DNA of 64,000 nucleotides, from assembly GCA_010405405.1 (NCBI GenBank), contig MU004233.1, forward strand, positions 189,067-253,066, in the 5' to 3' direction. Numbering within the stretch: position 1 is the stretch's first letter; every line of letters starts with the position of its first letter. Below the pieces are notes generated by a model, which was not told where the DNA came from, did not search any database, and saw nothing but the letters and a program-made list of their open reading frames with translations. The translations under genes and the position numbers were made by a program. Positions 33,576 to 44,905 of this stretch are shown here, in pieces. Source of the DNA: Microthyrium microscopicum. Its lineage: Eukaryota; Ascomycota; Dothideomycetes; Microthyriales; Microthyriaceae.

Positions 33576-34280
33576 ATGGAGCCTCTACTTCAGCCAGCCT
33601 TGGACATGGACGAAGCACAGCAGCCAGTTGACGCCGTCTTGAACACATCATCAAGACCTCAAGTAACAATCTCCAACACACCAGAATACTGCCACCGCAT
33701 TGCAGACATCACTGCAAGAGCACTTTTATCTGATCCACCTGATCCTCTAAACGTGCTTTTCCAACGGGACTGGCGAGGCCCTCTGATAGAAGTTAATTAC
33801 GACCAAATCTACGAATATGCACTCAGTCGTGCGGAATCCAAGACCAAACTTGGCGCTTCCATCGTCGAAGCTGACACTTTCGCTGCCGTGGCATGCTGGG
33901 ATCCCCGACCTACAGTTGAAGACGATCTCAGCGCCAGAAATCTTGAAGAATTGGCAGAAAAGAGGCCGGTGTTTGCCGCCTTCATTAGAGATTCTGAAGA
34001 AACAAAGATGCAGTGTCTTGGTATAGGTCAGAAGCATTTGGGGCTTAGTTTGATGGCGAGGGATCCATTGAAGACGAGTGAGGGCGCAGTGAGGGCGGTT
34101 ATTGAGCCTTTGGTAGAAAGAGCTAAGGAGCAGAAGTTGCCCATTTGGTTGATTGCTGGGAATGAAAGGGCGAGGGATGTTTATGCTCATTTTGGGTTTG
34201 AGGTTGTCAAAGTGATATATTCGGGTGAGGAGAGAGTGAGGAGTTGGTGTATGGTGTGTAACTGGCCTGCCAAACGATGA
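33576..34280 (+). CDS. GNAT-family N-acetyltransferase
   Basis: Single exon, 234 residues. The core matches fungal GNAT proteins: VTISNTPEYCHRIADITARA near residue 30, TFAAVACWDPRP in the middle and, in the C-terminal part, the CoA-binding region (LGLSLMARDPLKTSEGAVRAV) followed by IWLIAGNERARDVYAHFGFEV. These enzymes transfer acetyl from acetyl-CoA to amines. Substrate is not predictable. No signal peptide or membrane segment. Confidence 0.8.
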   Translation: MEPLLQPALDMDEAQQPVDAVLNTSSRPQVTISNTPEYCHRIADITARALLSDPPDPLNVLFQRDWRGPLIEVNYDQIYEYALSRAESKTKLGASIVEADTFAAVACWDPRPTVEDDLSARNLEELAEKRPVFAAFIRDSEETKMQCLGIGQKHLGLSLMARDPLKTSEGAVRAVIEPLVERAKEQKLPIWLIAGNERARDVYAHFGFEVVKVIYSGEERVRSWCMVCNWPAKR

Positions 34281-34514
34281 GATTGCCTGTAATACCGAAC
34301 CTGGATATGACACTGATTTCAGACGAAGGAGATTTTCAATTGATATAGAGTTAGGAGAGAAGGACGTCGACAAAAGTGAACCACTTGAGCGTCACCTAGA
34401 TCTGGATATTATATTATTGTTCTTGCCAACAATGCCAAAGAATAAGGTTTGCTAGAGCATTTCTTGAAGATGAAACATTGACCGTTCTTCAGTTGCAAGG
34501 ACGAGAGCTCGAAC

Positions 34515-36611
34515 TTATTTGCCGTTCGCGCTCAAATCAACTTCTTTTTCTTCTTCAACCACTGCATACTTGAGGTAGTGGCCTTTCTCTTTGTCCTCAT
34601 CCTGCAGTTCCTCAAGGCCCGACTTCCAAGTATGCGACTTTCTGTTTTCATGTGCCAGCCTTTGAATCTCAAGCGTCTCATTTTGTCTCCATTCAAGTGA
34701 CTTGTACCCTTGTGGATCCATTCTTTCCACGATAACTGGAAGGGTGTATCCCAGAATGATGATCAGACCACCAAGAACCAGAACTAGGACGATTCCCAGG
34801 ATACTGAAAGATGTGTAACTTGTGTTTCGAATGCGTTGGTTGGAACATATTTGGTGATCCATGGTTCCATTCGGAGGTTTTACAATCCAGGAAGTATCTT
34901 TGCCACTGAGACCAGAGGAGAGATCGAGAACAATACGTTGTACATCGGCCAGATAGGTTTGGAACCATCCTTCAACTTCAAGCTCCCATCTGGTGTCTTG
35001 TTAGTGATATCTATAGGTGGTGGTATTATCGTCAATACTCACTGATTCTCAGGCATGGAAATCACCTCATTCTGAAACATCATAAAATGGGCCTTCAAGG
35101 CTGCAGAGCCGAAATACTGAATTGTAGTCTCTAGTCCAGTGATCATACTCCTCAGACCTTCACTGGTTTTCCTGACGTAAGCTTGCTCATCAGGGTCGGT
35201 CCATATCTTGTCGAAGTAGACAGGGGACAGATTGTCAACACTGGTAAGCGGCGAGCATGTGTTGTTGCCATTGAGACCTGGTTTGCACATTTGATAGGAT
35301 TCGACGCAGCCAAGAACACGGGCGACATCGTCTCTAACATATACGTGTTGAGGTGAGCCGCTTCCTAGAGAATAGTTCGTAAATGTAGTTGCTGAAAACC
35401 ATGGGTCCTTGACCGGTGCGAAGTTCATAACATCGTTGGTGGAGAGAAAGATTAGATAAACATCCCCATGGGATGGCTTGACTGTGAGCTGTTAGCAGAA
35501 ACTTCAAGCGGAATCTACGCTATCACCTACCTGCAGAAATAGGTTTGAAGTTTCCCTGGTTGCTAAAACTGCCATTAGGCAGAAGCTTCGCCGAGTAGTA
35601 TTTTAGCGAATAGTCCTGCCACAAGTGGAGACTTGAATTGACCGGCGGAGTGTTTGGATAAAGGAACGTATAATTATTGGAAAATTGGGCAGATTTGCCG
35701 AAAGACCATCCCTTGAAAGGCGGCCCGTCAGGGACAGATACGTCACTTTCAAATCCGTCGTTATTCAATGGCACACAGGTCAACACTTCTCGCCATAGGT
35801 ATCGATACTCTGGTGGTGCATTGATTCCAAGATCAAAGTGACTATTGATGTATCCTGAATCCAGGGTCATGGGTTTGACACCTTCGCGACACACACCTTG
35901 GCCAGGAAAGGGGCAAGTGCTGTTTCGTGTTATATTGTAATTGAGGCTGGCCACTGGATATGTGGAGCAATCTCGTGGAAGTGGATTACTGTTGTTGTTG
36001 GCCAACGGGGCGTAGCATAATTGACCATAGTTGGAGCTGTCGTGTCTGCGATCCATATCGTACTCTACGAAACCGTAGACTTGCGCGGTTGTAAAGGTAG
36101 AATTCTCAGAGGCCACGGCAATAGTACATCCACCACTTTCCAGTAGCACTTGACCATGCGTTGTAGCCACCCATGATGAAAAGACCGATGCTGTAGAGAA
36201 AGCGGCGAGGAGTAAAGTACTGAGCAACGCAATCGGTAAGACTCTTCCAAGCAATCGCGTGGCTTTGTGCTTTCTTCCTGAGTAAGCAATGACTCCCAGA
36301 TTCCAGAGACCATAGCTAAAGTTAGCTGAGTTGCGAAGCACGACCTGGCGTTGATGATATATCGCATCCTGATTTTGTCTCTGGCTCAAACAGCGATGAA
36401 GTAAAAACGAAAGAATCTTCCAGGTACAGGCACCAGCAAGAGAAATATAAAGTGCGATGAATGCAACCAAGAATGAACCATTGCGATTTGTTGTCGTATA
36501 GGTGTGACTGAGAGTTGGTGACTTGGAGTAGTCCCTCCATGATCCAGTGTATACGCTGGCGGGCAGAACAGAGATGGGGTTGACCGTGTAGGATGACACA
36601 ATTTGAGTCAT
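34515..36611 (-). CDS. Large fungal membrane protein with extracellular Cys-rich domain
   Basis: Three exons on the minus strand (36611-35531, 35481-35043, 34989-34515) give 664 residues. Two or more N-terminal membrane segments (FLVAFIALYISLAGACTW; VLPIALLSTLLLAAFSTAS) are followed by a long domain with many NxS/T sites and cysteines. A further segment lies near the C-terminus (ILGIVLVLVLGGLIIILGYT), with a short charged tail after it. Conserved-looking stretches are GDVYLIFLSTNDVM, PWFSATT, VLGCVESYQMCKP and WFQTYLADVQRIVLDLSSGL. The arrangement is that of an unnamed, expanded plasma-membrane family in ascomycetes. No function is known. The start MTQIVSSY was chosen over a Met at 36710, since the extra residues are unlike the family. 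Confidence 0.8.
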
Positions 36612-37985
36612 TGCGGAGGCTTGACAGGAGGATGACAGACAGCTGAACCAGAGGACTCGTTGTAGTTTTGAGTCCAACAACAATGGTTTTTCGGCGTGCC
36701 ACATGTACATGGCCTACAAGCATTGTGGTCTCCTATATGTTGAGAAATTCGCCCCCACAGAATACCGGTACGACTGCACTGGTCTATCACAGCGGCTAAG
36801 CGGCAGTCCGATGGAATGTATCGACAGGCTAAAGAGTCAAGGTTTCAAGCCCAGAGGTGAGTTTTGGCTAGATGTTGCCATCGGTGCGTATCGGAAAGCC
36901 ATCAAGGTCATCAAACCTTGCAGCTAACTGGATCAACTAGTCGACAAAAGCGATGGAGCGCTACCACATTCCACTCACTACATTCGTACGTTACGTATCC
37001 CATTTCTTTTGTAGAATTAGTTGTGAAATGTGGAACACTATGGCAATTAGAGAGTATGATCTTCATTGGAGTATTGGGTGCCATTGATATACCTGACTGA
37101 TGGCAGTGTTCCAGTTCTTCGCAATGATGGCTTATTCCCTGATCTATCACTTTAATCACAATCAGCCTTGACATTTTCGAACCAGTTTGGAACGAAAATG
37201 TCATCATCTCTTAAGTACGGAGCATCTACCTGTTAGCTTAAGGTTGGTTTGTCAGGAGTATGTCTTTTTGATAGGGTAATCCTCTTAACTTCTTGAGAAA
37301 CAGTCATAGGAAAGAGCTACCAGAACCTAGGTTTGTGCATTTTATTCTAGAAAGAACCACCGAGAAGGGCCTGCGGCCCCCAATATGCGAGCGAGCATGT
37401 TTGAATGCTGAAAGGGAATCTAAGCGCCATTCATAGGCAGCCACGACAAGGAAGTTGTGATTGACAACCCCTTTTTTGGTACGTCGTCGAAGTCACTTCC
37501 AATCATTCCACATGTTCCTCATATACATAATCCAACAAACACATTATAATCCTGAGGTGTTTTGGTCTGTTGAGGATTTGACATATAGGTTCTGGAAAAT
37601 CTTAGATATTGCAAGTTCGTCGCACTTCAGATGAACCCAAGCAGTGGTGAGGTTCTTGGGCATGCATGAAATCGCCTCAGCAACCGGAGTACTTAAGTTA
37701 ATATTAGGGGATATCGCGCATCCAATCGAAGTGGCCGAGCCTGATGTGTTGGGGGCCAATATGAGACTTACGAAAGACGTTGAGTTGTTTCTAAGATATT
37801 TTATCAGAAGTCTTACGCATTATTTCCAATCTTAGACGAATGGCAAACGTTCGGAAGTAAATAATGCGACACTAAATAGCAAGGAGGCCATTTATTCATA
37901 ATCTACAGTATCTAACATTCTCCTGCTTGGAAGCAGTCAATTATTGACCTCTAGGTAGGGTAACTGGAATATAGGCACCAAGGAT
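36612..37985. other. Gene-free stretch, 1.4 kb
   Basis: Promoter of the membrane protein at the left; otherwise only short frames without recognisable content. It leads into a MITE at 37986. Confidence 0.45.
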
Positions 37986-38201
37986 CCAACCGGTGGACAA
38001 AATAACTGGCGTGCTCTGATCAACTCCAATGGCTCCTACTAACGCTTCTAAGCAGCAAATACCATAACTCCCATCCTAATCAATCGATAGTGGTGGAATA
38101 AACGTAGTCCTTAGGAAATAAAACACTCGATAATAAAGCGTAGCAGATGGGAGCCATAGAAGTCGATGGGGGCCACGCCAGTTATTTTGTCCTTCGGTTG
38201 G
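37986..38201. mobile_element. MITE copy A
   Basis: Inverted repeats of about 55 bp with mismatches. Left: CCAACCGGTGGACAAAATAA and onward; right, reverse-complemented: CCAACCGAAGGACAAAATAA and onward. Total 216 bp, core 196 bp. The internal stretch GGAAATAAAACACTCGATAA matches, in reverse orientation, GGAAATGCAACACTCGATAG of copy C. It has no coding capacity and is probably mobilised by a transposase elsewhere. Confidence 0.85.
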
Positions 38202-38468
38202 GATCCCACCTGATGTCTCATGAACAATAGGATGAATTGACGCCATGGTGCTATTTCTGGTATTAGTCACAGAATAGAGGCGTTGGATCCTCCAACAGTG
38301 AGTACCTTAGCCAGTCCTGAAAACATACAGTATTAAGGGGCCAAGCACCAAGAAAGTGTATGAACAATCTACTTTTTCGGCGATCTGAATTGTTCTCTTA
38401 CCCAAAAAGTCTCCATCTGTCATTATCTATTTTCAGTTCTTAGTCGTTCATTTTTCAATTTATACATC

Positions 38469-40778
38469 ATGAATCTTTTCCGTTCCTCAGTCGTCCTGTC
38501 GCTACTTTCCGCAACCATATCTGAGGCTCAAGACATTGCAACACCAAATGGACTAATTCAGTTTCCAATTTCCAAAGTTTTAGGCAGTAGCTCAACCTCA
38601 GAATCTGGTCTAGTGAAGCGACAAGCTTCAACTTCTTTGGTGAATGACTTCAGTATTTATGGCGTCTACCTCATTAATTGTATACTTGCCTTCGACGTTT
38701 GGCTGATGTAGCTTATCCTTTTCAGTGACGATCGGGTCGAATAATCAGCCCATTTCAGTTCAGTTCGATACCGGTTCTTTCGAACTTTGGGTAAACCCAA
38801 GCTGTAGTACCGGTCTCAATCCAAGTTTCTGTTCCAGCCTGCCTCGATATGATCCAGCGACTTCGACGACAGCAAAAGGCTTAAACTCCTCGCACAGCAT
38901 CATCTATGGTAGTGGGAATGCTACATTGGCAGACTACACTGATAAAGTCCAACTCGGAACAGCAAGTGTGCCTTCAATGAAGTTTGGCGTTGCAACAAGC
39001 AGCAATGGTATTGATGAAGGCATTTTGGGAATGTCTCCCGTCAGCGCTAGCAATTCGAGCAGCTCATTCCTCCAGGGACTAGTCGCAGCTGGCTCAATCA
39101 ACACTGCTACATTTAGTGTTGACCTGGCACATAGTACTCATTATGAAAGGCTTTCCGCTTGAGCCAACTAAACTAACATCATATAGGCTCTGTGTTATTC
39201 AGCGGACTTGACTCCAATAAGTATCAATGTGGCCTTGCTGTGAAGCCTATCCTCTCACCATCTCAGGCTCCAGATAGCCAAACCAGGTATACATTCTTTA
39301 AGTGCGCTTCCTGGTCAAATTGCTGATAACATTGCACAGATACTGGATTACGTTGGATGGTCTTACTATAAGTCAGATAGGAGGTAACACGTCGACAGCT
39401 TTATCGCTGCCAGCTGGTGGACAACCCGTCGTTCTTGATACCGGAACTACCTACACCTATCTCCCCCAAACACTGGTGGATACTATTGGTACGACATGGC
39501 CTAACTCTGTTTTCAACGCCTCCGAGAACGCATACTTTGCGCCCTGTTCACAACCCGGTTCATTGAATTTTACCTTCGCCACAACAGTCGTGTCAGTACC
39601 ATTCAGCTCTTTGTTGGCTTCTGGTGGCTCAGTTGCAGAGCAGGAGGCCAACTTTTGTCAAATCGGCATATTCGCCGGGCCACAGAATGTATATGTTCTT
39701 GGAGATGCGTTCCTCAACCATGCTTATGTCGTTTTCGATAACGAGCATAGTCAAATTTTGATCGGGCAGTCTGCCAACTGTGGTACAAATCTTGTGCCTT
39801 TCGTACGGGGACAATCAAGCGTGCCCCAAATCTCCGGCTGCAGTTGTCCCACATCCAATTCTTCATCAATTGTTATACCTGGCAGTACTTCTTCTAGCTC
39901 GCTTACGGGATCTTCAACAAATTCGAAGACATCCTCTACAAACTCGTCAACTGTGCTTTCCTCCGCGACGGTTGCACCTACCATATCTACCATTCTGACT
40001 TCTGGCGCCCAACTAACGGCGACCACAGTCACAACGAGCAAAGCGTCAAGTTCCAAAATCTCGACAAGATCTTCCGTCTCTAGCGGGAGTAAGAGCTCTG
40101 TAGTTGCTTCCCCCAAAAACGTAGCGACTTCTAGTGATGCCCCTTCAAGCAAGAAGCCATCCTCATTTAGCCACTCTCCCTTGAGCAACAGTCAAGTCAA
40201 GCCTAGTCAGGCATCTCAAAGACCTTTGTCTACTTCGAAACGCCCCTCGAGCAAAGTTCCTGGCGTGAGCAACACTGCTTCTGTAAAGCCGCAGAGGTCG
40301 TCTGGTCATGCTACCGCGAGCAAGAGCTTTCAAACCTCCTCTAAACCATCATCCTCTGCTATCGTCAAAGGACCCGACCCGAGTGGAAACGATCGATGTG
40401 GACCGCAGAACGGCAACTACAAATGCTCAAATGATCAATGCTGCAGCACCTAGTAAGTTTGTCTTGATATACACTAAGAATACTCTAACATGACCTAGTG
40501 GCTATTGTGGAGAAGACGATGACTACTGCAGAGTTGGATGCAATCCTTTGTATGGTCGCTGTGAAGGCTCCTCGTTATCAGTGATGATTGATCCCACTGG
40601 AAACGGACGTTGTGGTACAGCAAATAATGGCTTTCAATGTCCATCTCAATGCTGTTCCGAATAGTAAGTTAATTGTGCTCAGTAAGATCATTTTCTAACC
40701 TGTAATAGCGGATACTGCGGAGATTCCACTTCATACTGTGGACGGGGATGTCAATCAAAATTTGGAACTTGCTGGTGA
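38469..40778 (+). CDS. Secreted pepsin-like aspartic protease with two C-terminal chitin-binding (CBM18) domains
   Basis: Six exons (38469-38679, 38726-39133, 39187-39286, 39340-40452, 40499-40663, 40709-40778) give 688 residues. A signal peptide (about 1-20) and propeptide end in a Kex2-like Lys-Arg (LVKR). The two catalytic motifs are FDTGSFELWV and LDTGTTYTYLP, with YGSGNATLADY as flap. A Ser/Thr-rich linker of about 190 residues follows. Then come two hevein-type modules, RCGPQNGNYKCSNDQCCS / YGYCGEDDDYC and RCGTANNGFQCPSQCCSE / YGYCGDSTSYC, the last ending at the stop. CBM18 binds chitin; the protease acts on extracellular or wall proteins. Introns fall inside each chitin-binding module at equivalent positions. 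Confidence 0.9.
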
Positions 40779-41085
40779 AAGATCAGTTCCACCCTTGCTA
40801 TACCGATTATAATAAAGGGGCAGGACGAGAACAGGGGCAATTCATTTCATGGACCTTTTACTCCTATTTCCTAATACCTTGCTGTACTCTAACTTCTTAC
40901 GAAACACTTAGCTTGTTGCTAATTGAACGGACGATTTGTTTGGCCGCGTCTATACCGCAGAAGCTATCATTTAGAGGAGCAAGATTTTGAACTTATTCAC
41001 CACGTCTCCTAAAGAATCTGAGATCTATATCATTCGATCGAGTCTGGCTGAGGGATAAGCAAAATATAGGGGATCATCGTGAGAA
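40779..41085. other. 3' flank of the protease gene
   Basis: No gene recognised; this runs into MITE copy B. Confidence 0.5.
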
Positions 41086-41300
41086 CCAACGGCATGGCAA
41101 AATAAATGGCGTACTCCCATCAACTCTGATGGCACCCAGATGCTACGCTTGGTTACTGAGTGCTGTATTTGCCATAACTGGCGTTTAGACTGGGGATCTT
41201 TATAAGAAACGATGGGAATTAAAGCACCTTTTGGTTAGCAGCGCTGGTGGTAGCCATCAGAGTTGATGGGGGTACGCCATTTAGTTTGCCATGCCGTTGA
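41086..41300. mobile_element. MITE copy B
   Basis: Left end CCAACGGCATGGCAAAATAA; right end, reverse-complemented, TCAACGGCATGGCAAACTAA; both continue ATGGCGTAC(T/C)CCCATCAACT and then CTGATGGC. Length 215 bp, core 195 bp. The ends of this copy are the best matched of the family, so it may be the youngest. No coding capacity. Confidence 0.88.
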
Positions 41301-41386
41301 GAACGTTATTATTTACTACATGTTAGTGAGAGGAAAAGCTATCCTCCTTGGGCAGTGAAATCCCCTCTGCTGATCTGTCACAGCTT

Positions 41387-42120
41387 TCAACTAGTGACTT
41401 GAGTCGCAGAGCTGACTGGACCGAACAACAAGTCGTCAAGAGCTGGTTGTATAGCAGCACCGCCATAGGCCACATTATTAGTACAGTTCACAGCCACATT
41501 CAGCTTGACAGTCGTCTCTTCCGACCCCGTCTGATAACAACATGTCGTGTCAACAAATGATTTCGCTGCAGTATATGCCAAAGGCGAGCCTGTGGCCACA
41601 GCCACTTCATTGACTTTGAGTGTCAGTCCGCATTGAAGGTTGGCGTTGGAGGTAGCGAGTAACATTGCCATATAGGCGTCGTAACGAGACACTGTATTTG
41701 GACAGACCACAAGAGCGGCTTGGCTGATTTCAAAGGTGACTAGGGTGCCTGGGATATAGCCATCTTTAGGAGGGCAAGATCCAAAGGTAAGACTGTGGGT
41801 TTCGGAGCGAGCAGTAGAACTGAATATCAGATAAGACATGTTCTTTCCACTGACGAGGTTCCATGGACTTGGCGGACCGGAGCCTGAGAAGATACCACTG
41901 TCGAAGCCAGCGTTGAAGACAGCTTGGCCACATCCGGCAGCAACAGACGGGAACACAGGTGGAGGTGAATTGCTGAATGCGGCCGGCAATGGCTCAGCAG
42001 CCGTAGGCGTCGGAATCCGAACAAATGAAGCATCACCTATTGCAAATGAGGCAGCCACACTGACAGGACAGTTGAGAAAGAGTTTAGGGTTTCCAGACAC
42101 TGTTCCTGAGATTCCTTATA
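41387..42120 (-). pseudogene. Secreted-type protein of unknown family, 5' end not found
   Basis: An open minus-strand frame of about 237 residues starts without an ATG. It reads GNPKLFLNCPVSVAASFAIG and continues through PSVAAGCGQAVFN, SLTFGSCPPKDGYIPGTLVTF, ANLQCGLTLKV and FVDTTCCYQTGSEE. Cysteine content and composition suggest a secreted or wall protein. An acceptor-like AACAG precedes the frame at about 42099-42103, but no upstream exon with a signal peptide was found in the next 300 bp. Either a 5' exon was missed or the gene has lost its start. Family not recognised. Confidence 0.5.
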
Positions 42121-43351
42121 TAAGAATTTACATAACATTATTTTGTGAAATTTACAAGAGAAATAGGCACGGATCCCAAGATTTGGAATGTCGGATTTTC
42201 AAATGAAGTCGACGCAGATCAGAGTTCTCTATCCTTCCCTCTAGACAAGCAAAAGTCGTCAATATAAGCCTAGTCGATCACACTTAAGTTTAGGTATCTT
42301 GAGATCGTAACGTGCACTTTAGAATCCATTGCATAAACAAGCTTTTCTGGTGACTGATCGCTATATGCATCGTACATCCTATTGAGCGACTGCAGCTGAA
42401 GTGCTTAGCTCTACAAAGTTCATAATACATTTGGCCTAAAAACTATAACGAGACACTCAAATCCCGGTTCCATTTCTATGGAGTAAGCTCAAGACTGCAA
42501 TTTGATAGGTGAGACTTCTTGCTTGGCGTTGTACGAGGAGAATTCAGTCAGGTCCAGCTCAATGCAACTACTGCAATGCCTGTGGATGATCGACGCAGCT
42601 CTGTACTTTCGTAGTTATAGCTGCTAGTGTTCATTCTGTTACATCCAAAACGCCTAGTTTCTCAAGTGGTGAAAGTAAGTTCTTGTAAGTACTTAGATAT
42701 ATATCAGAAATGAAAGTAGTGATCTATTTATCGTGTGCATCTATATTAGAGCGTCGAGTCATGTCATGTTTCTTGCAAGCTCTAGGCTTTCCGACTTGAT
42801 GAGTATAATTTCATTCTGGCTAAGTGAAATGTGCTGAGTATAACGGGTACCTACTTTACCTGTTATACTGTTCTCGAATATCAATGACGACTTTACCGGT
42901 ACGAAGCACACTGGATACTTTACGATGTCGTGTTTCTCGGTTTTAACTTTTTAGCGCATTCCTTCAATGCCCGAAGGATTCAGTGTAGATCATTTGGATG
43001 CAAGGTAAAAAAACGGCAACCAAATCACCAATGGGCACAAGTCTATGCTCCAGTAGTGTTGTACGATTATCTGGTATGATCTAGACATCCATCGTGAAGA
43101 ATCAAGTTGCAATAATTGAGAAATGATCTGCATTGGCCACTGTTTTGACCATTGAAGTTTTGGACCAGCAACTTGGAATCAATCTGGAGGGAACGAATAT
43201 GAACACTATATAAAGCACGCTCTTCAGCAGTCAAGTATTCCTCATCTTTCTACATCTTACCATATCCCACAGCGCTTCTCAGTTTGTTGACTTGTTCAAT
43301 ATCAGCTTCCACCACAATAGCTCTTTGTCACAACTACTTCATCTGTCCATC
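42121..43351. other. Gene-free stretch, 1.2 kb
   Basis: No gene recognised. It contains the promoter of the small secreted protein at its right end. Confidence 0.45.
43206..43215 (+). promoter_or_regulatory. TATA box of the small secreted protein
   Basis: CTATATAAAG, a canonical TATA box 137 bp before the chosen start at 43352; it suggests strong, regulated expression. Confidence 0.6.
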
Positions 43352-43666
43352 ATGTTGTACATCAAGTCGTTCCTAGCTGCCCTTGCATTTAGTCAACTTG
43401 GGTATGGCGTAGTCATCCGATCCGCGGACACCACTATTCAAGGATCATGTGGTGAAAGCAGTGCCGAAGGCATTTATGGGTGTATTTTAGATGGCAGTGG
43501 CTTGAACTACGGTTGTGACACTGGATATGTAAGTACTTTTAGCTACACCTTTTCCTGTACCGACACAAATGGCTGATGTTCATGTTACTAGTGCACCGAC
43601 GAAGATATCGGACAGTCTTGTTACAACGACTCGACCGATGGTGCAACCCATTGCCCACCTGTCTAG
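43352..43666 (+). CDS. Small secreted cysteine-rich protein
   Basis: Exons 43352-43528 and 43592-43666 (63-nt intron with a GTAAGT donor) give 83 residues. A signal peptide (MLYIKSFLAALAFSQLGYG) precedes a mature part of about 64 residues with six cysteines (GSCGES, YGCILD, YGCDTGY, CTDEDIGQSC, HCPPV). The even cysteine number and size fit an apoplastic effector-like or antimicrobial-type protein, but I see no match to a named family. A Met at 43292 is in frame but would bury the signal peptide, so 43352 was chosen. Confidence 0.75.
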
Positions 43667-44180
43667 TCTTATTGATGAAACCTTTTGGAATAGCGACAAC
43701 AACGGCGGTCCCTAAGACTTTGCCAGGGGCGTGAAAAGGAAGTTTGAGAACTCGAACAAAGAAGTCGAATTTCTGTGGTGTGGCCTATTGACAAGAACTG
43801 ACGACAAATTGTGGCTATTACATACGGTAGAATTGTAGCATCTCAAATCAATTGACCCTGTGGCTCACATCCCGTTGTTCTTTTCGGAAACAAGAAGGCT
43901 TGATGACTTTTGCATGAGACTGACTGTTATACGATATCGTAGCTGTACCTTGATTATCTTGTATGAATGAACTGGTTGATATAGAACGGACGACTGCCAG
44001 TACAGCTTCAACATGATCCATGAGGCTAGTGCTACGAAGACAGTAAATGCTGTCGACTCAAGGCTGCTGTTCAATAATATGAGCTGACCATATCTACCTA
44101 CCTACATATCTTGCATTAATTAACGTTGATAACCAATGATCCATTACTGCGCTTTACTTACTAGGACGAACCATAACAAG
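43667..44180. other. Intergenic, 0.5 kb
   Basis: 3' flank of the small secreted protein gene. No gene recognised. Confidence 0.5.
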
Positions 44181-44395
44181 CCAACTGGTAGACAAAATAA
44201 GTGGCGTGCTCCCATCGACTTCGATGGCTCCCAGATGACCCGATTTACTATCGAGTGTTGCATTTCCCTAACAGGGCGTTCAGAATTAGACAGTCTATTA
44301 AGTGCAATGGAAGATATAAAATCTGTTACTTAGTAGCGTGCGTGGGACCCAGCGGAACTGATGGGGGCACGCCAGTTATTTTGTCATTGCAAGCA
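44181..44395. mobile_element. MITE copy C
   Basis: Left end CCAACTGGTAGACAAAATAA, then GTGGCGTGCTCCCATCGACT. The right end, reverse-complemented, carries GACAAAATAACTGGCGTGCC. Core 194 bp at 44191-44384. In reverse orientation its interior matches copy A closely. The outer ten bases of the right end have diverged, so that boundary is approximate. Confidence 0.85.
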
Positions 44396-44905
44396 ACATT
44401 TCATATTGAAAGAAAGGCTCTGAGAGTTCTGTACCTCCATAGATATCGAGGCTTACTGCTATTCGACTTCCATTTCAGACTTTCTCTCCAAGCAAGTCAT
44501 GTTTTCTGTTGCCAGTTCAAGATCGCAATTACAGACAGAAATTATCATCAAGCATGAAAGTGATTCGAATATTCAACCTTGGGAACTATCACTACACCCA
44601 GCCCAATCCAAAGCATACAAAGGATATCTAAAAAGAGACCCAGAATTCCAATACCTTGAAAGCAAAAGAACGCCAGCCAATTGCCCAATCGTACACGGAG
44701 TATTTATCGCCGAGAATCAAATCGAAAATTGCTAACCCAAACCCACCTGCATAACAGCAAAGGTAATTATACAGTGCAATCAACAACAATCCAAGAATGG
44801 GATACCCAAGAATTTTACTCCACGCAACCCCGTCCGTAGATCGTGTGCTCGCTATCCAACATAAGCAAAGCTCAAAAGAAATGCTCTTCAAGCCTTCAAT
44901 TAGTT
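44396..44905. other. Intergenic, 0.5 kb
   Basis: 3' flank of the RAD21 gene. Short frames only; nothing recognised. Confidence 0.5.
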
